DNA of 64,000 nt. It comes from Bin5 sp965208965. Lineage in GTDB: Bacteria; Chloroflexota; Anaerolineae; Caldilineales; Caldilineaceae. The stretch is from positions 2,046,001 through 2,110,000 of the forward strand of contig OZ242384.1 of the NCBI GenBank assembly GCA_965208965.1, in the 5' to 3' direction. Positions 26,395-35,116 of this stretch are shown in pieces (position 1 is the stretch's first letter; each line of letters begins with the position of its first letter). The notes under the pieces are model-generated. The model did not search any database and was not told the DNA's origin. It saw only the letters and a program-made list of their open reading frames with translations. Made by a program: the position numbers and the translations under genes.

Positions 26395-26412
26395 GCCAGC
26401 GAATCCGCTGGC
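26395..26412. terminator. Hairpin between convergent genes
   Basis: GCCAGCG-AATC-CGCTGGC is a perfect 7-bp stem with a 4-nt loop in the 56-bp space between two convergent genes. No U-run follows on either strand, so it is a candidate bidirectional terminator or mRNA end stabiliser rather than a clear intrinsic terminator. Confidence 0.4.
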
Positions 26413-26434
26413 CACCGGCCACTGGCCGCTAAAC

Positions 26435-27733
26435 TTAGCTCGGGCTGTACAGCTCCGTAACCGGGAAGAAAGCCGCCCACGCAAACCAGAAGTGATCGAA
26501 GTGGAGGATCGGCGTCAACTTTTCTCCCGCCAGGGGACCTTCGACGGCCTCTCCCAGAATGTCCCAGGTGCTGCCTGTTTCGGCGTCACTGAAAGTGCCG
26601 TCTTCGTTCGGAGAAAAAGTCAGCAACTGATCCCCGACCTGGCGTTCGTAGACTGCTACGGCGCCGATGTCTCGGCCTTTGCTAATCACGGAACTATCTA
26701 ACGCACTGGCCAGCCCCGCTTTGTGGAAAATAGCAAGCTCAACCCCGCCGAACGAGTCATGAACCACTCCGGCCTCCTCCAGTGCCTGGAAAGGATAGGC
26801 GATGGCCTCCGTCTCCGTCGTCAGACCGAGAACACGCTCGGCCGGCGCCAAGCGGGAATCCGGCGTACCCTGGAAGAGGAAGGGCCGGGACGTGCTGTCG
26901 TACCCCACATAGGGATTGTAGCCGTAGTTGCGGGGCATGTTCGGCCGTGCCAGCACTTCTCCCTCCGGATGAGCGTCTTTGAAATCCTTCCAGGAGAGAA
27001 CCTGGCTGGTCAGGAATCTCAACTGCTCACCCGCATACTTGCCGACGATTCCTTCGCCCGTGAACTGTTGCCACCAGGTCTCCGTCTGACGGTCGTACAT
27101 GATCAGATCACTGTTGCGCAGCCGCCCGGTCGTGCCGAAATCGAGAACCTGGCCGTCAAAGTTGCGGTCAAAGACGATACTGGCGTTGCACAGCGGGCAA
27201 AAAGTGATCGAGACCGGCTGGCCGTCGACTTCATCGTTCACAATCTCGTGCCAGATCAGGATGCTCAGTGGGTAGGCGCGTGACACGTCGCCGTGGCTGA
27301 ACAGGATCACCGGGTCCACGTCCTCCAGCCACTCATCCCCCGCAGCAAGCGACTCAAACACGGGACTGTCGACCGCAGGAATACCGTCCTTGGGAGGTCC
27401 GCCGGAAAGGATCGAATCCCACTCCACCGTCCTGCGCGAAAAATCGGTAGAAAATCCGCGTGTGCGGAACGGAGGCGGAACACCGTCGGTGATCAGATCG
27501 CCGCTCAGTTGCGGTACGCCAGCGCTGCCGCTGGCGGTCATCTGCGCGCCGGTGTCGCTGCCGTCTGCGTCGCCGCCTTCCGTATCGGCCGTCACCGCCT
27601 CACTACTGTCGGATTCCGCCGCTGCCGCGGGCGGCGCCTGAGTTTCATCCGGTGCAATCGGAACGCAGGCCAGCAGAATGATCGTAGCGATCATGAGCAG
27701 GCCGCCTAGCTGAATCCATCTATTCCTCAACAT
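26435..27733 (-). CDS. DUF3179 domain lipoprotein
   Basis: A 432-residue protein. ATG 27733 is preferred over longer frames because AGGGGGT lies six bases upstream and it gives a clear lipoprotein signal, MLRNRWIQLGGLLMIATIIL followed by LAC. An Ala/Asp/Ser-rich spacer leads to the DUF3179 domain: YPLSILIWHEIVNDEVDG, SITFCPLCNASIVFDR with its CxxC pair, and a WQQFTGEGIVGKYAG segment. The function of DUF3179 is not established as far as I know. The CPLC motif and the anchor suggest an extracytoplasmic protein with a metal or redox site. Confidence 0.85.
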   Translation of the reverse strand: MLRNRWIQLGGLLMIATIILLACVPIAPDETQAPPAAAAESDSSEAVTADTEGGDADGSDTGAQMTASGSAGVPQLSGDLITDGVPPPFRTRGFSTDFSRRTVEWDSILSGGPPKDGIPAVDSPVFESLAAGDEWLEDVDPVILFSHGDVSRAYPLSILIWHEIVNDEVDGQPVSITFCPLCNASIVFDRNFDGQVLDFGTTGRLRNSDLIMYDRQTETWWQQFTGEGIVGKYAGEQLRFLTSQVLSWKDFKDAHPEGEVLARPNMPRNYGYNPYVGYDSTSRPFLFQGTPDSRLAPAERVLGLTTETEAIAYPFQALEEAGVVHDSFGGVELAIFHKAGLASALDSSVISKGRDIGAVAVYERQVGDQLLTFSPNEDGTFSDAETGSTWDILGEAVEGPLAGEKLTPILHFDHFWFAWAAFFPVTELYSPS

Positions 27734-28510
27734 GGGATACCCCCTTAGCGTGAAAGCACCGGTCGCCTGCGGTCGGCCAATCGCGAACACAAGACCCACC
27801 GCGCCGCTACGCACCAATGCACTATATTTGCGTCTCCACTTCATCTGAAGGTGAATCGCCAACCTTACATACGACAATTATGCCGCAAAAGGAGGCCCTG
27901 GGCTGTAGTGAGGCTTACGCAATTTCAGTCCGTCATGGCTGTTCGTGCAATGTTTCCCAATGCCCCGTTGCCATCCAACCGGGATCAGATTTGAAAGCGT
28001 GCAGCGCAGTTTGGGGGTGGGAGGTGAGAAGAGAGAGTGAGCGGGCGCCAGGCGGAACGGCAGTGGTCAGAACGGCAGTGATTTGAGGCGGCGGGGCTGG
28101 GGCTGGGAGGGGAGAGGCATGGCCATGCCGGAGTTTGAGGGGGAAGGTGGAGAGGTAGGTATGGCTGACACGAGGGCAGGGGCGAGGCGCGGCTTTGCCG
28201 GGGACTGGGGGGAGGGTGAGTTGCGGGTGCTGTACTTGAGAATGCAAGCGAAGACAAGAGATCGTAAGAGTTGGGGGGTGGTTTTGGTGGCGGGCGGCTT
28301 TTGGGTGTGTGACGGGGTCGGGAGGGGCTGGCGGGCGCCTTTGCGTGAGGAATTGGGGGCGCGAGGTGGGTGTTTGGGCACGTTTGGGGAAGATTTCGGT
28401 GTTTTTAGGGTGGATGCGCGGTTTTCAGGGCAAGTTCCGGGTAGGGAAGTACAACTGCTGGCCAAGGGGCGCAGTGTTGATTGTTATATTAACCTGACCT
28501 GAGTTCGGAG
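27734..28510. other. Non-coding region with a G-rich island
   Basis: About 780 bp without a supportable gene. From about 28000 to 28450 the plus strand is strongly G-rich with many GGGG runs and few C runs. Frames that are open here encode low-complexity Gly/Arg or Pro/Ser sequence with no family signature, so I treat them as chance. The region ends at the IS982 fragment. The 5' part (27734-27990) is ordinary and holds nothing I can name. Confidence 0.6.
28093..28112 (+). other. Potential G-quadruplex motif
   Basis: Four G-runs (GGGG, GGGG, GGG, GGGG) are separated by loops CT, CT and A, which fits the canonical G3+N1-7 pattern with very short loops. It lies inside the G-rich island; further G-runs follow at 28200-28216. 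Confidence 0.6.
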
Positions 28511-28891
28511 TTAGATAGTGGTTGGCAAGAGGGCCAACTCATTTTCGGAGAGATGAAGAGACGGTTTTTGGGGTTGCCAAGTGTAGGCAATCAGGCCGGC
28601 GATGAGATTGACAAGAAAGTTGGTGCTGCTGCGGTGGCGGGTGTGTTCAATCTGTGAGATATTCTTGAGTTGGTCGACGATGGTCTCGATAATGAAACGT
28701 TTGCGTGTCAGCAGCTTGTCTTGGAGAAGGACGAGTCGATTGCGCATATTTTTGCGAATCGGTGTGATCAGTTGCAGTCCTTGTGCGTAGAGTTGCTCAA
28801 AGAGAGCCTGGGAGAGATAGCCGCGGTCGCCAACCAGCTTACCCCACAATGCTTTGGACATCTGTGGGACCGGTTTGCGATCATCGGTGTT
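28511..28891 (-). pseudogene. IS982-family transposase, 3' fragment
   Basis: Only about 127 C-terminal codons remain of a transposase that is normally near 290. The visible frame runs NTDDRKPVPQMSK, KLVGDRGYLSQALFEQLYAQ, LQLITPIRKNM, KRFIIETIVDQLKNISQIEH and ends NLIAGLIAYTWQP, all characteristic of the IS982 DDE domain. Upstream of codon 28891 the similarity stops abruptly in sequence that belongs to an oppositely oriented ISKra4 fragment. The 5' half and one terminal repeat are therefore missing. It is not expected to be active. Confidence 0.85.
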
Positions 28892-28919
28892 GGCGGGCGT
28901 CTCGGCTGCGCCAGTGCGT

Positions 28920-29543
28920 GAAGCAGGGGAGGAGGCAGAGGGCGAGTTGCGCTTGACAAAGCACTCCTATCGGGCTGGTCTGTGGGATGCCAAAACCTTT
29001 ACCAACCACTACTGGGCCGAGAGTTGCCGCCGCGGGGTCGAAAAGGCCAAACGGATCGTCTGCGTCAACGATGGCGCCATCTGGATCTGGATGATGGTCT
29101 TCGTCTGTTTTTCCCGCCGCATCGAAATCCTCGACTGGTGGCACATGCTGCAGTACGTCTGGCAGATCGCAGCCGAGGCACTTGGTCCTGACTCATCAGA
29201 AGCTTCTGCTTGGGTCAACGCGCAGAAAGCCGCCTTGGCTCGCAGTCAACTGCGCCTTTTCTTCCGCCGCATCTTGCGTCTCTATCCCGACCCCGCAGAG
29301 GCGCCTTCAGAAGTCAAACAAGTGGTCACCTATCTGTGGAAAAATCGACGACGCATGAACTACGCTGCCTATCGCAAAGCCGGATTCCCTATCAGCAGCG
29401 GCACTGTCGAATCCGCTGCCAAAACCTTGATTCAGCAACGTATGAAACAAGCTGGCAGGCGTTGGTCCCGAGACGGCGCTCAAGCCATGCTCGCCCTCCG
29501 TGCACGCCTACTCAGCAACCGCTGGCATGAAATCCCCTTCTGA
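28920..29543 (+). pseudogene. ISKra4-family transposase, 3' fragment
   Basis: About 207 C-terminal codons of an ISKra4-type transposase. Landmarks are LTKHSYRAGLWDAKTF, the VNDGAIWIWMM active-site strand, IEILDWWHMLQYVWQIA, and the C-terminal signature PISSGTVESAAKTLIQQRMK followed by AGRRWSRDGAQAMLALR. The N-terminal half is missing; its break coincides with the break of the IS982 fragment on the other strand. The frame could start at ATG 28854, but those first codons are not ISKra4-like. Confidence 0.85.
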
Positions 29544-29588
29544 CCTTCTTCCCCCCAAATCTGGACTGCACCCAATTGAAACCGGGTA

Positions 29589-29617
29589 TTGACAAATCGG
29601 AACGGGTGTGCTATATT
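29589..29617 (+). promoter_or_regulatory. Near-consensus sigma70 promoter
   Basis: TTGACA (29589-29594), 17 bp, TATATT (29612-29617). It lies about 55 bp upstream of the ATG of a 54-residue membrane protein that has its own strong ribosome-binding site. Confidence 0.8.
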
Positions 29618-29671
29618 GTATCTATAAAGTGGCGTCCAGCTGACCAGGCAGGGTATCAAAGAGGAGAAGTC

Positions 29672-29836
29672 ATGGCGAAGGACATCAAAAGGATGACGCG
29701 GATCGAATTAGAATCTGAACTGGTTGCCGAGCGGGCCGCGACGCGGCGGAGCAACACAATCATCCTGATGATGGCAGTGCTGGCTGCGCTGGGGTTCATG
29801 CTGATGGCCGGTACAGTCGTGCCGATCACCGGCTGA
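29672..29836 (+). CDS. Small single-pass membrane protein
   Basis: A 54-residue protein of unknown function. The ATG at 29672 has GAGGAG five bases upstream (29661-29666) and a near-consensus promoter about 55 bp before it, so expression is likely. The N-terminal 30 residues are charged (MAKDIKRMTRIELESELVAE). They are followed by one membrane helix (NTIILMMAVLAALGFMLMAG) and a short tail. The frame extends further upstream, but that extension would cross the promoter. It sits between the transposase fragments and a VOC gene; 29837-30128 holds no gene I can support. Confidence 0.75.
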   Translation: MAKDIKRMTRIELESELVAERAATRRSNTIILMMAVLAALGFMLMAGTVVPITG

Positions 29837-30128
29837 GGAGGTCTCGCGCATTCGCAGCACGTTGGAGGACAGTTCTGTCCGTCTTTTGGCTCGTCAGTGG
29901 CGCAGTTCGATGGGCTGGCCACTTCGACCGAGGAGACGGCCTATGCCCTGAGTTGCGCCAGGACTGATCGAGAGACGTGCGGCAGCTGTACCGGCGTCCG
30001 GGACAGCTGGGATTGAAACTGTTTCGCCTGCCGAAGGGCGAAATGCAATCATTTTGCTACTGTTGTAACTGTTTTGGTCGACAAAGTCCTCTGTGTAACA
30101 GTTTTTCGCCTCTCCTCCATATGGTTGT

Positions 30129-30521
30129 CTAACCGTCCCCAATTGGCTGGTGGAAGTAGTAGCAGAGCCCATCCGGAGCAATAACGAAAAAGACCTGTAA
30201 CTTCTGCCCATCGTTCTCGTCCACGCGCCAGTTTCCGATTTCGATCCCCTTGCCCTCCAGTTCCTGGCGCGCTCTGTGGATATCCGTCACCCGAATCGCC
30301 GCGCCATCGTTGCTGGCATCACCGCCATTTATGGCGAAGCCGATTCGAACGCCGTCGCGCTCAAGGATGACCGCCGGCACGGGGTCATCACGCCGTTCGA
30401 CCTCTTTGAGGCCAAACATTTCCTGATACCACGCGGAAGCTCGATCGATGTCTTCCACCGGCAGTGCCAGGACATCTTCTGCATAGGGAAAAGCAGCTTC
30501 ATACAGCTTGTTCGAGTTCAT
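30129..30521 (-). CDS. VOC (glyoxalase/bleomycin-resistance) family protein
   Basis: A 130-residue single-domain VOC protein. The start ATG 30521 is preceded by AGGAGAGAGGTA, a good ribosome-binding site; the frame is open 22 codons further but without support. The two beta-alpha-beta-beta-beta modules are visible: LALPVEDIDRASAWYQEMFG and AIRVTDIHRARQELEGKG, with the C-terminal APDGLCYYFHQP strand. Members include glyoxalases, dioxygenases and antibiotic-binding proteins. The usual metal ligands are not clearly conserved, so the activity is unassigned. Confidence 0.85.
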   Translation of the reverse strand: MNSNKLYEAAFPYAEDVLALPVEDIDRASAWYQEMFGLKEVERRDDPVPAVILERDGVRIGFAINGGDASNDGAAIRVTDIHRARQELEGKGIEIGNWRVDENDGQKLQVFFVIAPDGLCYYFHQPIGDG

Positions 30522-30658
30522 TACCTCTCTCCTATTCGGGGGAAAGTAAAGTTGGAGCGCAAAAAAGCACCTTTGAGTCGATGCCACTGTCAGAAAACGG
30601 ACCAGTTACAACCAGATTACATGAGGACCTCAAGGAAGCATCCATCCTCGTCAATAGT

Positions 30659-31048
30659 TCAAACCCCAAGAGTTTCTCTGCGCCTATCAAGGGCTTGCCT
30701 GATCAGGGAATGAACCTCCGATCTATTGGCGTCATCAACCGAGCGAATCTTCACATGGCGCATTTTGGCGCCCGTTCCCTCCAGCAGACCCGCCGGATCT
30801 TCCAGGTCAACACCTTGGTAGAAGCCGAGATTGACCCATTTCTTATACGGCAGAATATAGGCGTAGCCATCGATTATTTTCCGTGGACCCACGCCATAGG
30901 TCGCGGCCCGGTCGCCAAGACGAACCACCTCACATGCATTCTGATCGACTTGGAGCACGGTTTCCCGCAGCGCGATGGTAATAGGTCGAATGGTCTCTTC
31001 AGTGAGCTGCAGCAACTCTTCGAATGTTCCAAGCTTCGCTTTGGTCAT
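30659..31048 (-). CDS. DUF1801-like (YdhG) protein
   Basis: A 129-residue cytosolic protein similar to the DUF1801/YdhG group. It has a helical N terminus (FEELLQLTEETIRPITIALR), then ATYGVGPRKIIDGYAYILPYK, VNLGFYQGVDLEDPAGLLEG and the terminal segment KMRHVKIRSVDDANRSEVHS. These are the family's beta-sheet signatures. ATG 31048 was chosen because frames further upstream run into the tRNA gene. The biochemical role of the family is not known to me. Confidence 0.75.
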   Translation of the reverse strand: MTKAKLGTFEELLQLTEETIRPITIALRETVLQVDQNACEVVRLGDRAATYGVGPRKIIDGYAYILPYKKWVNLGFYQGVDLEDPAGLLEGTGAKMRHVKIRSVDDANRSEVHSLIRQALDRRRETLGV

Positions 31049-31273
31049 TTTGGATATTTCTCTCTTTTGGTCTCTCCTAGGGGGCCAGTATCCTATTCCG
31101 GCGCTTCCGCCGTTTCTCCGACATGGGAATGAGAACATCCCGATCGTTGTCCCTGTCGATGATTGCTTTGGTCCGACCGGTGCGCCACTTGTCGGGGGCC
31201 GAAATGGCGTTCGCGCACCGGATTGAGGAGCCTGTGGGAGAAGGCCTTTGTCCTCTGAAAAGGGCCAGATAGA

Positions 31274-31309
31274 GCGAGGTCCCGAAGGGTAGTCTCTTCG
31301 GGACCTCGC
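31274..31309 (-). terminator. Strong hairpin downstream of tRNA-Asn
   Basis: A perfect 14-bp stem, GCGAGGTCCCGAAG pairing with 31296-31309, around an 8-nt loop. It begins 38 bp past the 3' end of the tRNA on the minus strand. On that strand the stem is followed by TCTATCTGGCCCTTTT, so the U-rich tail is delayed. It probably ends the tRNA transcript and shields the DUF1801 gene. The rest of the 31049-31347 gap shows nothing else. Confidence 0.6.
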
Positions 31310-31347
31310 GTCAGTTATCGAATCGTCTCGGTTGGCGGCCGAATGGA

Positions 31348-31426
<79 letters not shown>

Positions 31427-31562
31427 GTCTCGGCCTTCGATGGCCGCCCCCGACACCGCAGATGCGGGAAGGGAGCATCAAGACAACAGTTTGCCAGTTT
31501 ACCAACCTGAGGGGTTGGATGTCAAGATTGCGACCTGGCCGAAACTGTTACAATGCGCATCA

Positions 31563-32846
31563 TCAGCCCAGATAGTCCCGCAACTTTCGACTCTGCAGAG
31601 GATGGCGCAGTTTGCGCAATGCCCTTGCCTCGATTTGGCGCACACGTTCGCGCGTAATATTGAACTCTTTGCCCACATCCTCCAGTGTCTGGCTCGTGCC
31701 GTCCTCCAAACCGAAGCGCATACTCAGCACTCTGCGTTCCCGCTCGGGCAAGTCATTCAGAATTTCGTTCATCTGCTCCTGCAGCAACAGGCGGCTGGCG
31801 GAATCTACAGGAGCCGGAATACTCTCGTCTTCGATAAAGTCGCCCAGGAAACTGTTCTCTTCGGCCCCAACCGGCATATCCAGGCTGATTGGCTCCCGGC
31901 TGAGGCGCTGAATGCGCTGCACCTTGGACACGGCCTGGTCGAGAATGGCCTTGAGATCACCTGTGATCGGTTGCTCCTCCTCCCACGCCTGCCGTACCTC
32001 GTCCGCCACATCCGGTTCCAGATAGCCCATTTCCAGTGCGATCTTTTCCGGGGTGGGCTCCCCGCCTTTCAACTCCTGTTGTAGTTCTCTTTCAGTGCGC
32101 ATCTGGCGGTTGATTGTTTCCACCATGTGCACGGGAATGCGAATCGTGCGCGCCTGGTAAGCGATGGCGCGGCTTATGGCCTGCCGGATCCACCAGGTCG
32201 CGTAGGTGCTGAATTTGAAGCCAAGCGTGTGATCGAACTTCTCTACCGCACGCAGCAGACCGACATTCCCCTCCTGAATGAGGTCCTGAAAGTTCAGACC
32301 GCGGCCAATGTAGCGTTTGGCGACGCTGACGACCAGCCGCAAATTGCTCTGTGCCAGCTTGCCCTGTGCCAGCTTGCCATCCGCAATCTTCGCTTCCAGT
32401 TCCTTGGTTTCTTCCGGGGAGAGTTCTGCAGCTGGCTCATCCCGGTCGGCAGTAGCCTGTTCAAGGCGCTCTTCGGCGTCCAGACCAGTCCTGATTCGTT
32501 TGGCCAGAGCGGTCTGCTGTTCGGCGGTCAACAGGTCGTGGCGGCCGATCTCGCGCAGGTACATACGCATTGGATCGAGGGCCTGGCCGACCTCCTGCAC
32601 ATCCTCAATGATCTTCTCCACCGGGATGTGCGTTTCCTGCTCAATCTCTTCTTCAAGTTTCAGATCGCGTTCGATCGAGGGGACTGGACTGTTACTCTGC
32701 TTCTCGCTTGTCTCCGGAAACGGTTCAGTCTCTTCAAGTGATTCTCCGGCCTGTATGTCGTGACCATCAAGCTCGCTGCCGGCACCTGGATAGTTGGCCG
32801 AGGCGCCGGCAGGCTTCGTCTTGGGTGCACTGCTTTTAGGTGCCAT
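31563..32846 (-). CDS. rpoD: Primary RNA polymerase sigma factor RpoD
   Basis: A 427-residue sigma70 protein. Residues 1-85 are an acidic, low-complexity N terminus. Region 1.2 is DPMRMYLREIGRHDLLTAEQ. Region 2 is complete: NLRLVVSVAKRYIGRG, FQDLIQEGNVGLLRAVEKFD, and FKFSTYATWWIRQAISRAIA. Region 3 follows, and region 4 has TSQTLEDVGKEFNITRERVR. Together these recognise TTGACA/TATAAT promoters, several of which are found in this window. The start ATG has AGGTGG four bases upstream. It follows dnaG after 23 bp, the classic macromolecular-synthesis order minus rpsU. Confidence 0.96.
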   Translation of the reverse strand: MAPKSSAPKTKPAGASANYPGAGSELDGHDIQAGESLEETEPFPETSEKQSNSPVPSIERDLKLEEEIEQETHIPVEKIIEDVQEVGQALDPMRMYLREIGRHDLLTAEQQTALAKRIRTGLDAEERLEQATADRDEPAAELSPEETKELEAKIADGKLAQGKLAQSNLRLVVSVAKRYIGRGLNFQDLIQEGNVGLLRAVEKFDHTLGFKFSTYATWWIRQAISRAIAYQARTIRIPVHMVETINRQMRTERELQQELKGGEPTPEKIALEMGYLEPDVADEVRQAWEEEQPITGDLKAILDQAVSKVQRIQRLSREPISLDMPVGAEENSFLGDFIEDESIPAPVDSASRLLLQEQMNEILNDLPERERRVLSMRFGLEDGTSQTLEDVGKEFNITRERVRQIEARALRKLRHPLQSRKLRDYLG

Positions 32847-32869
32847 ATTTCCACCTGTTTTGGGGGACC

Positions 32870-34942
32870 TCAGGCGATAGCAATGCCTGATTCAACTCGT
32901 GTAGTTCCGTATGAGACCTGGATACTACGCGCCATCACGTGTTCCAGGTGATGGCGGTCGCGACGATTGGCGTTTATTATTGCTGAGAATTCCAGAATCG
33001 CTTCACGGTTCTCGTTTTCCTGCGCATCGTGCAACAGGAACTGCATTGCCGACAGACTCTCTCGCAGCCGCGCGTACCGAAGACGAATCAGCAATTTGAG
33101 CAATTCGTTCCGAACATCCCCTGGCTCCCGTTCCGGCATCGTTAAGATCTGCATCGTCAACTGCGAAATGACAGGGAGATAGCTGGGGTTAAGCGTTTCC
33201 TGAAATGCCTTGATATCCCAGAGTTCATCGCTGGCGATGAAGCGGCGCAACGCATCGAAGATCTCTCGGTATTCGATCTGCTGAAAATCTCTTCCCCTCA
33301 GGGGGGCGATTTCCAGCTCTTGCGACATCTCTGCCAGCCAAATCAGCAGGTCGGGCTCGTCGATCAACAGGGCCAGCAGAAAGACCTCCAGTTTCGTATC
33401 CGGCACAAATGTTGCCAGGTCTGCCGGCGGCGACGATGGCTTCTCCCCGTTGGCCGGGCTGCTTTCAGGCCAGCCTGGACCGGCGGCCTCTTCCTGCGGC
33501 ACAGCCTCCGAAGCCGCCTGTGGTTCTGCTCCCGCCGGGGCCTGTTCACTCTGTGGCCGGGTAAACCGCCGCCGGTGGCGGCCCTCCTGCGGTGGATTCC
33601 GCAGTTCGCGAGCGCTGGCCTTCACACGCTGCTCAATCGTCCGTTCCTCAATCCTGACAAGCCGGCTCAATCGCTGGATGTAATGCTGCTGTTCCTCCTC
33701 ATCGCCCAACTCGGCGATGAGCGGTGTCAACTCGGCTACCGCCTCTCCTTTGCCTCTGCCACTGTCCAGGTCGTACTGTTTGGCGACAATCCCGAAATAG
33801 TAGTCGACGAGGGGTGTAGCCGTATCGATCAACTCCTGCCAGGAATCAGTGTTCTGGCGGATAATGTCATCAGGATCGCGGCCCTCCGGTAGCGTTGTGA
33901 TGCGTAGGTTGGCGCTGAGCCGGTGTTCTACATGCATACGCCCCGTCGCTGTCAGAACCGGTTTGGCCTTTCTCTTCAGGGCTTGCCGCGCCTGGTTCAG
34001 GCCCCGCAGCGTCGCCTGCTGGCCGGCAGTGTCCGCGTCCAACGCCAAAATGAAGTTATCCGTGTAGCGATGGAGCTGTCGCAGTTGCTCCTCGGTCAAG
34101 GCTGTGCCCAGACAGGCTACGACGTTTTCAAAGCCGAACTGATGGGCGGCAATTACGTCCATATAGCCTTCGACGACCACGACGCTGTCAGCCTGTCGGA
34201 TCGCCCTGTAGGCCCGGTCCAGCCCGTAGACCACGTGTGACTTGTGAAAAAGAGGCGTTTCGGCGGTATTCAGATATTTGGGAAGCGAACTGTCCAGCAC
34301 GCGTCCGCCGAAACCTATTACGCGGCCCTGGCGATCGTGGATCGGTACAATCAGGCGGTTGCGAAAGGAGTCGTAGAAGGAGTCGTGTTCCAGGTTATGT
34401 TTGACCAGGTCGGCCCGATGCAGGACGTCGGGCGCGTACCCGGCCTGCACCAGATGGTCGCGCAGGGCATCCCAGCTGTCGGGCGCGAAGCCGAGTTGGA
34501 ACTGGGCGGCGATTTGAGCATTGATGCCTCGCCGCTGCAGATAGTCGCGCGCCGGCTGCGCCTCCTGGCTGCGGTGAAGCTGGTTTCTAAAAAAGAGCGC
34601 TGCCCTGTCGTTAAGTTCGTATAAGAGATCACGGCCCTGGGAGGCACCCCTTTCGGTCTCTTCGGCCAGCTGCACGCCGGCCTCCTGGGCCAGAACCTGT
34701 AATGCCTCCCGAAAGTCCAGATTCTCCTTCTGCATCAGGAATGAGAATATATCGCCGCCGGTGCTGCAGGCGCCGAAACAGCGCCACGTGCCCGTGTCCG
34801 GGAAAACTACGAAGCTGGGCGTACGTTCCTGATGGAAGGGACAATTGGCTTTGAATGAGCGGCCGGCGCGTTGCAGGGGCAGATAACGGGAAATGAACTC
34901 TACGGCATCGATCCGATTTTTGATTTCTTCCGCTACGTTCAT
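32870..34942 (-). CDS. dnaG: DNA primase DnaG
   Basis: A 690-residue primase that makes RNA primers for replication. The N-terminal CHC2 zinc finger is CPFHQERTPSFVVFP...CFGAC (about residues 35-65). The RNA polymerase domain has GFGGRVLDSSLPKYLNTAET and the TOPRIM core VVVVEGYMDVIAAHQ with LALDADTAGQQA. A Pro/Ala/Glu-rich linker (about 450-520) leads to the C-terminal helicase-binding helices. Start ATG 34942 is the usual MNVAEEIKNRIDAVEFISRY beginning. A perfect consensus promoter lies 66 bp upstream, and rpoD follows. Confidence 0.96.
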   Translation of the reverse strand: MNVAEEIKNRIDAVEFISRYLPLQRAGRSFKANCPFHQERTPSFVVFPDTGTWRCFGACSTGGDIFSFLMQKENLDFREALQVLAQEAGVQLAEETERGASQGRDLLYELNDRAALFFRNQLHRSQEAQPARDYLQRRGINAQIAAQFQLGFAPDSWDALRDHLVQAGYAPDVLHRADLVKHNLEHDSFYDSFRNRLIVPIHDRQGRVIGFGGRVLDSSLPKYLNTAETPLFHKSHVVYGLDRAYRAIRQADSVVVVEGYMDVIAAHQFGFENVVACLGTALTEEQLRQLHRYTDNFILALDADTAGQQATLRGLNQARQALKRKAKPVLTATGRMHVEHRLSANLRITTLPEGRDPDDIIRQNTDSWQELIDTATPLVDYYFGIVAKQYDLDSGRGKGEAVAELTPLIAELGDEEEQQHYIQRLSRLVRIEERTIEQRVKASARELRNPPQEGRHRRRFTRPQSEQAPAGAEPQAASEAVPQEEAAGPGWPESSPANGEKPSSPPADLATFVPDTKLEVFLLALLIDEPDLLIWLAEMSQELEIAPLRGRDFQQIEYREIFDALRRFIASDELWDIKAFQETLNPSYLPVISQLTMQILTMPEREPGDVRNELLKLLIRLRYARLRESLSAMQFLLHDAQENENREAILEFSAIINANRRDRHHLEHVMARSIQVSYGTTRVESGIAIA

Positions 34943-35007
34943 TTGCAGGGGCTGGTTGTTCTTGACCGGTGATCAGTCTGTCCGGTGGTCAGATTATCCT
35001 CAATCCA

Positions 35008-35036
35008 ATTATATCTTTGCCCAAATCGGGTGTCAA
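35008..35036 (-). promoter_or_regulatory. Perfect consensus sigma70 promoter of dnaG-rpoD
   Basis: On the minus strand TTGACA (35031-35036), exactly 17 bp, then TATAAT (35008-35013). It is 66 bp from the dnaG start. No other gene start on this strand lies between. Confidence 0.9.
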
Positions 35037-35116
35037 AGAAGGCGCCTCCGGTCCATGCCAGCCTTGCCTGTTCGACTTCTAGCCAGGTCGGCGCTGGGAC
35101 GTCCGCAAACCGACTT

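Noticed and set aside
28083..28502. A 139-codon plus-strand frame in the G-rich island and a 132-codon frame opposite to it
   Set aside because: Both are low-complexity products of the base skew (Gly/Arg/Trp-rich or Pro/Ser-rich), with no family motif and no ribosome-binding site.
30022..30043. 7-bp hairpin TTTCGCC/GGCGAAA as terminator of the 54-residue protein gene
   Set aside because: It is 186 bp past the stop and lacks a following T-run; not strong enough to call.
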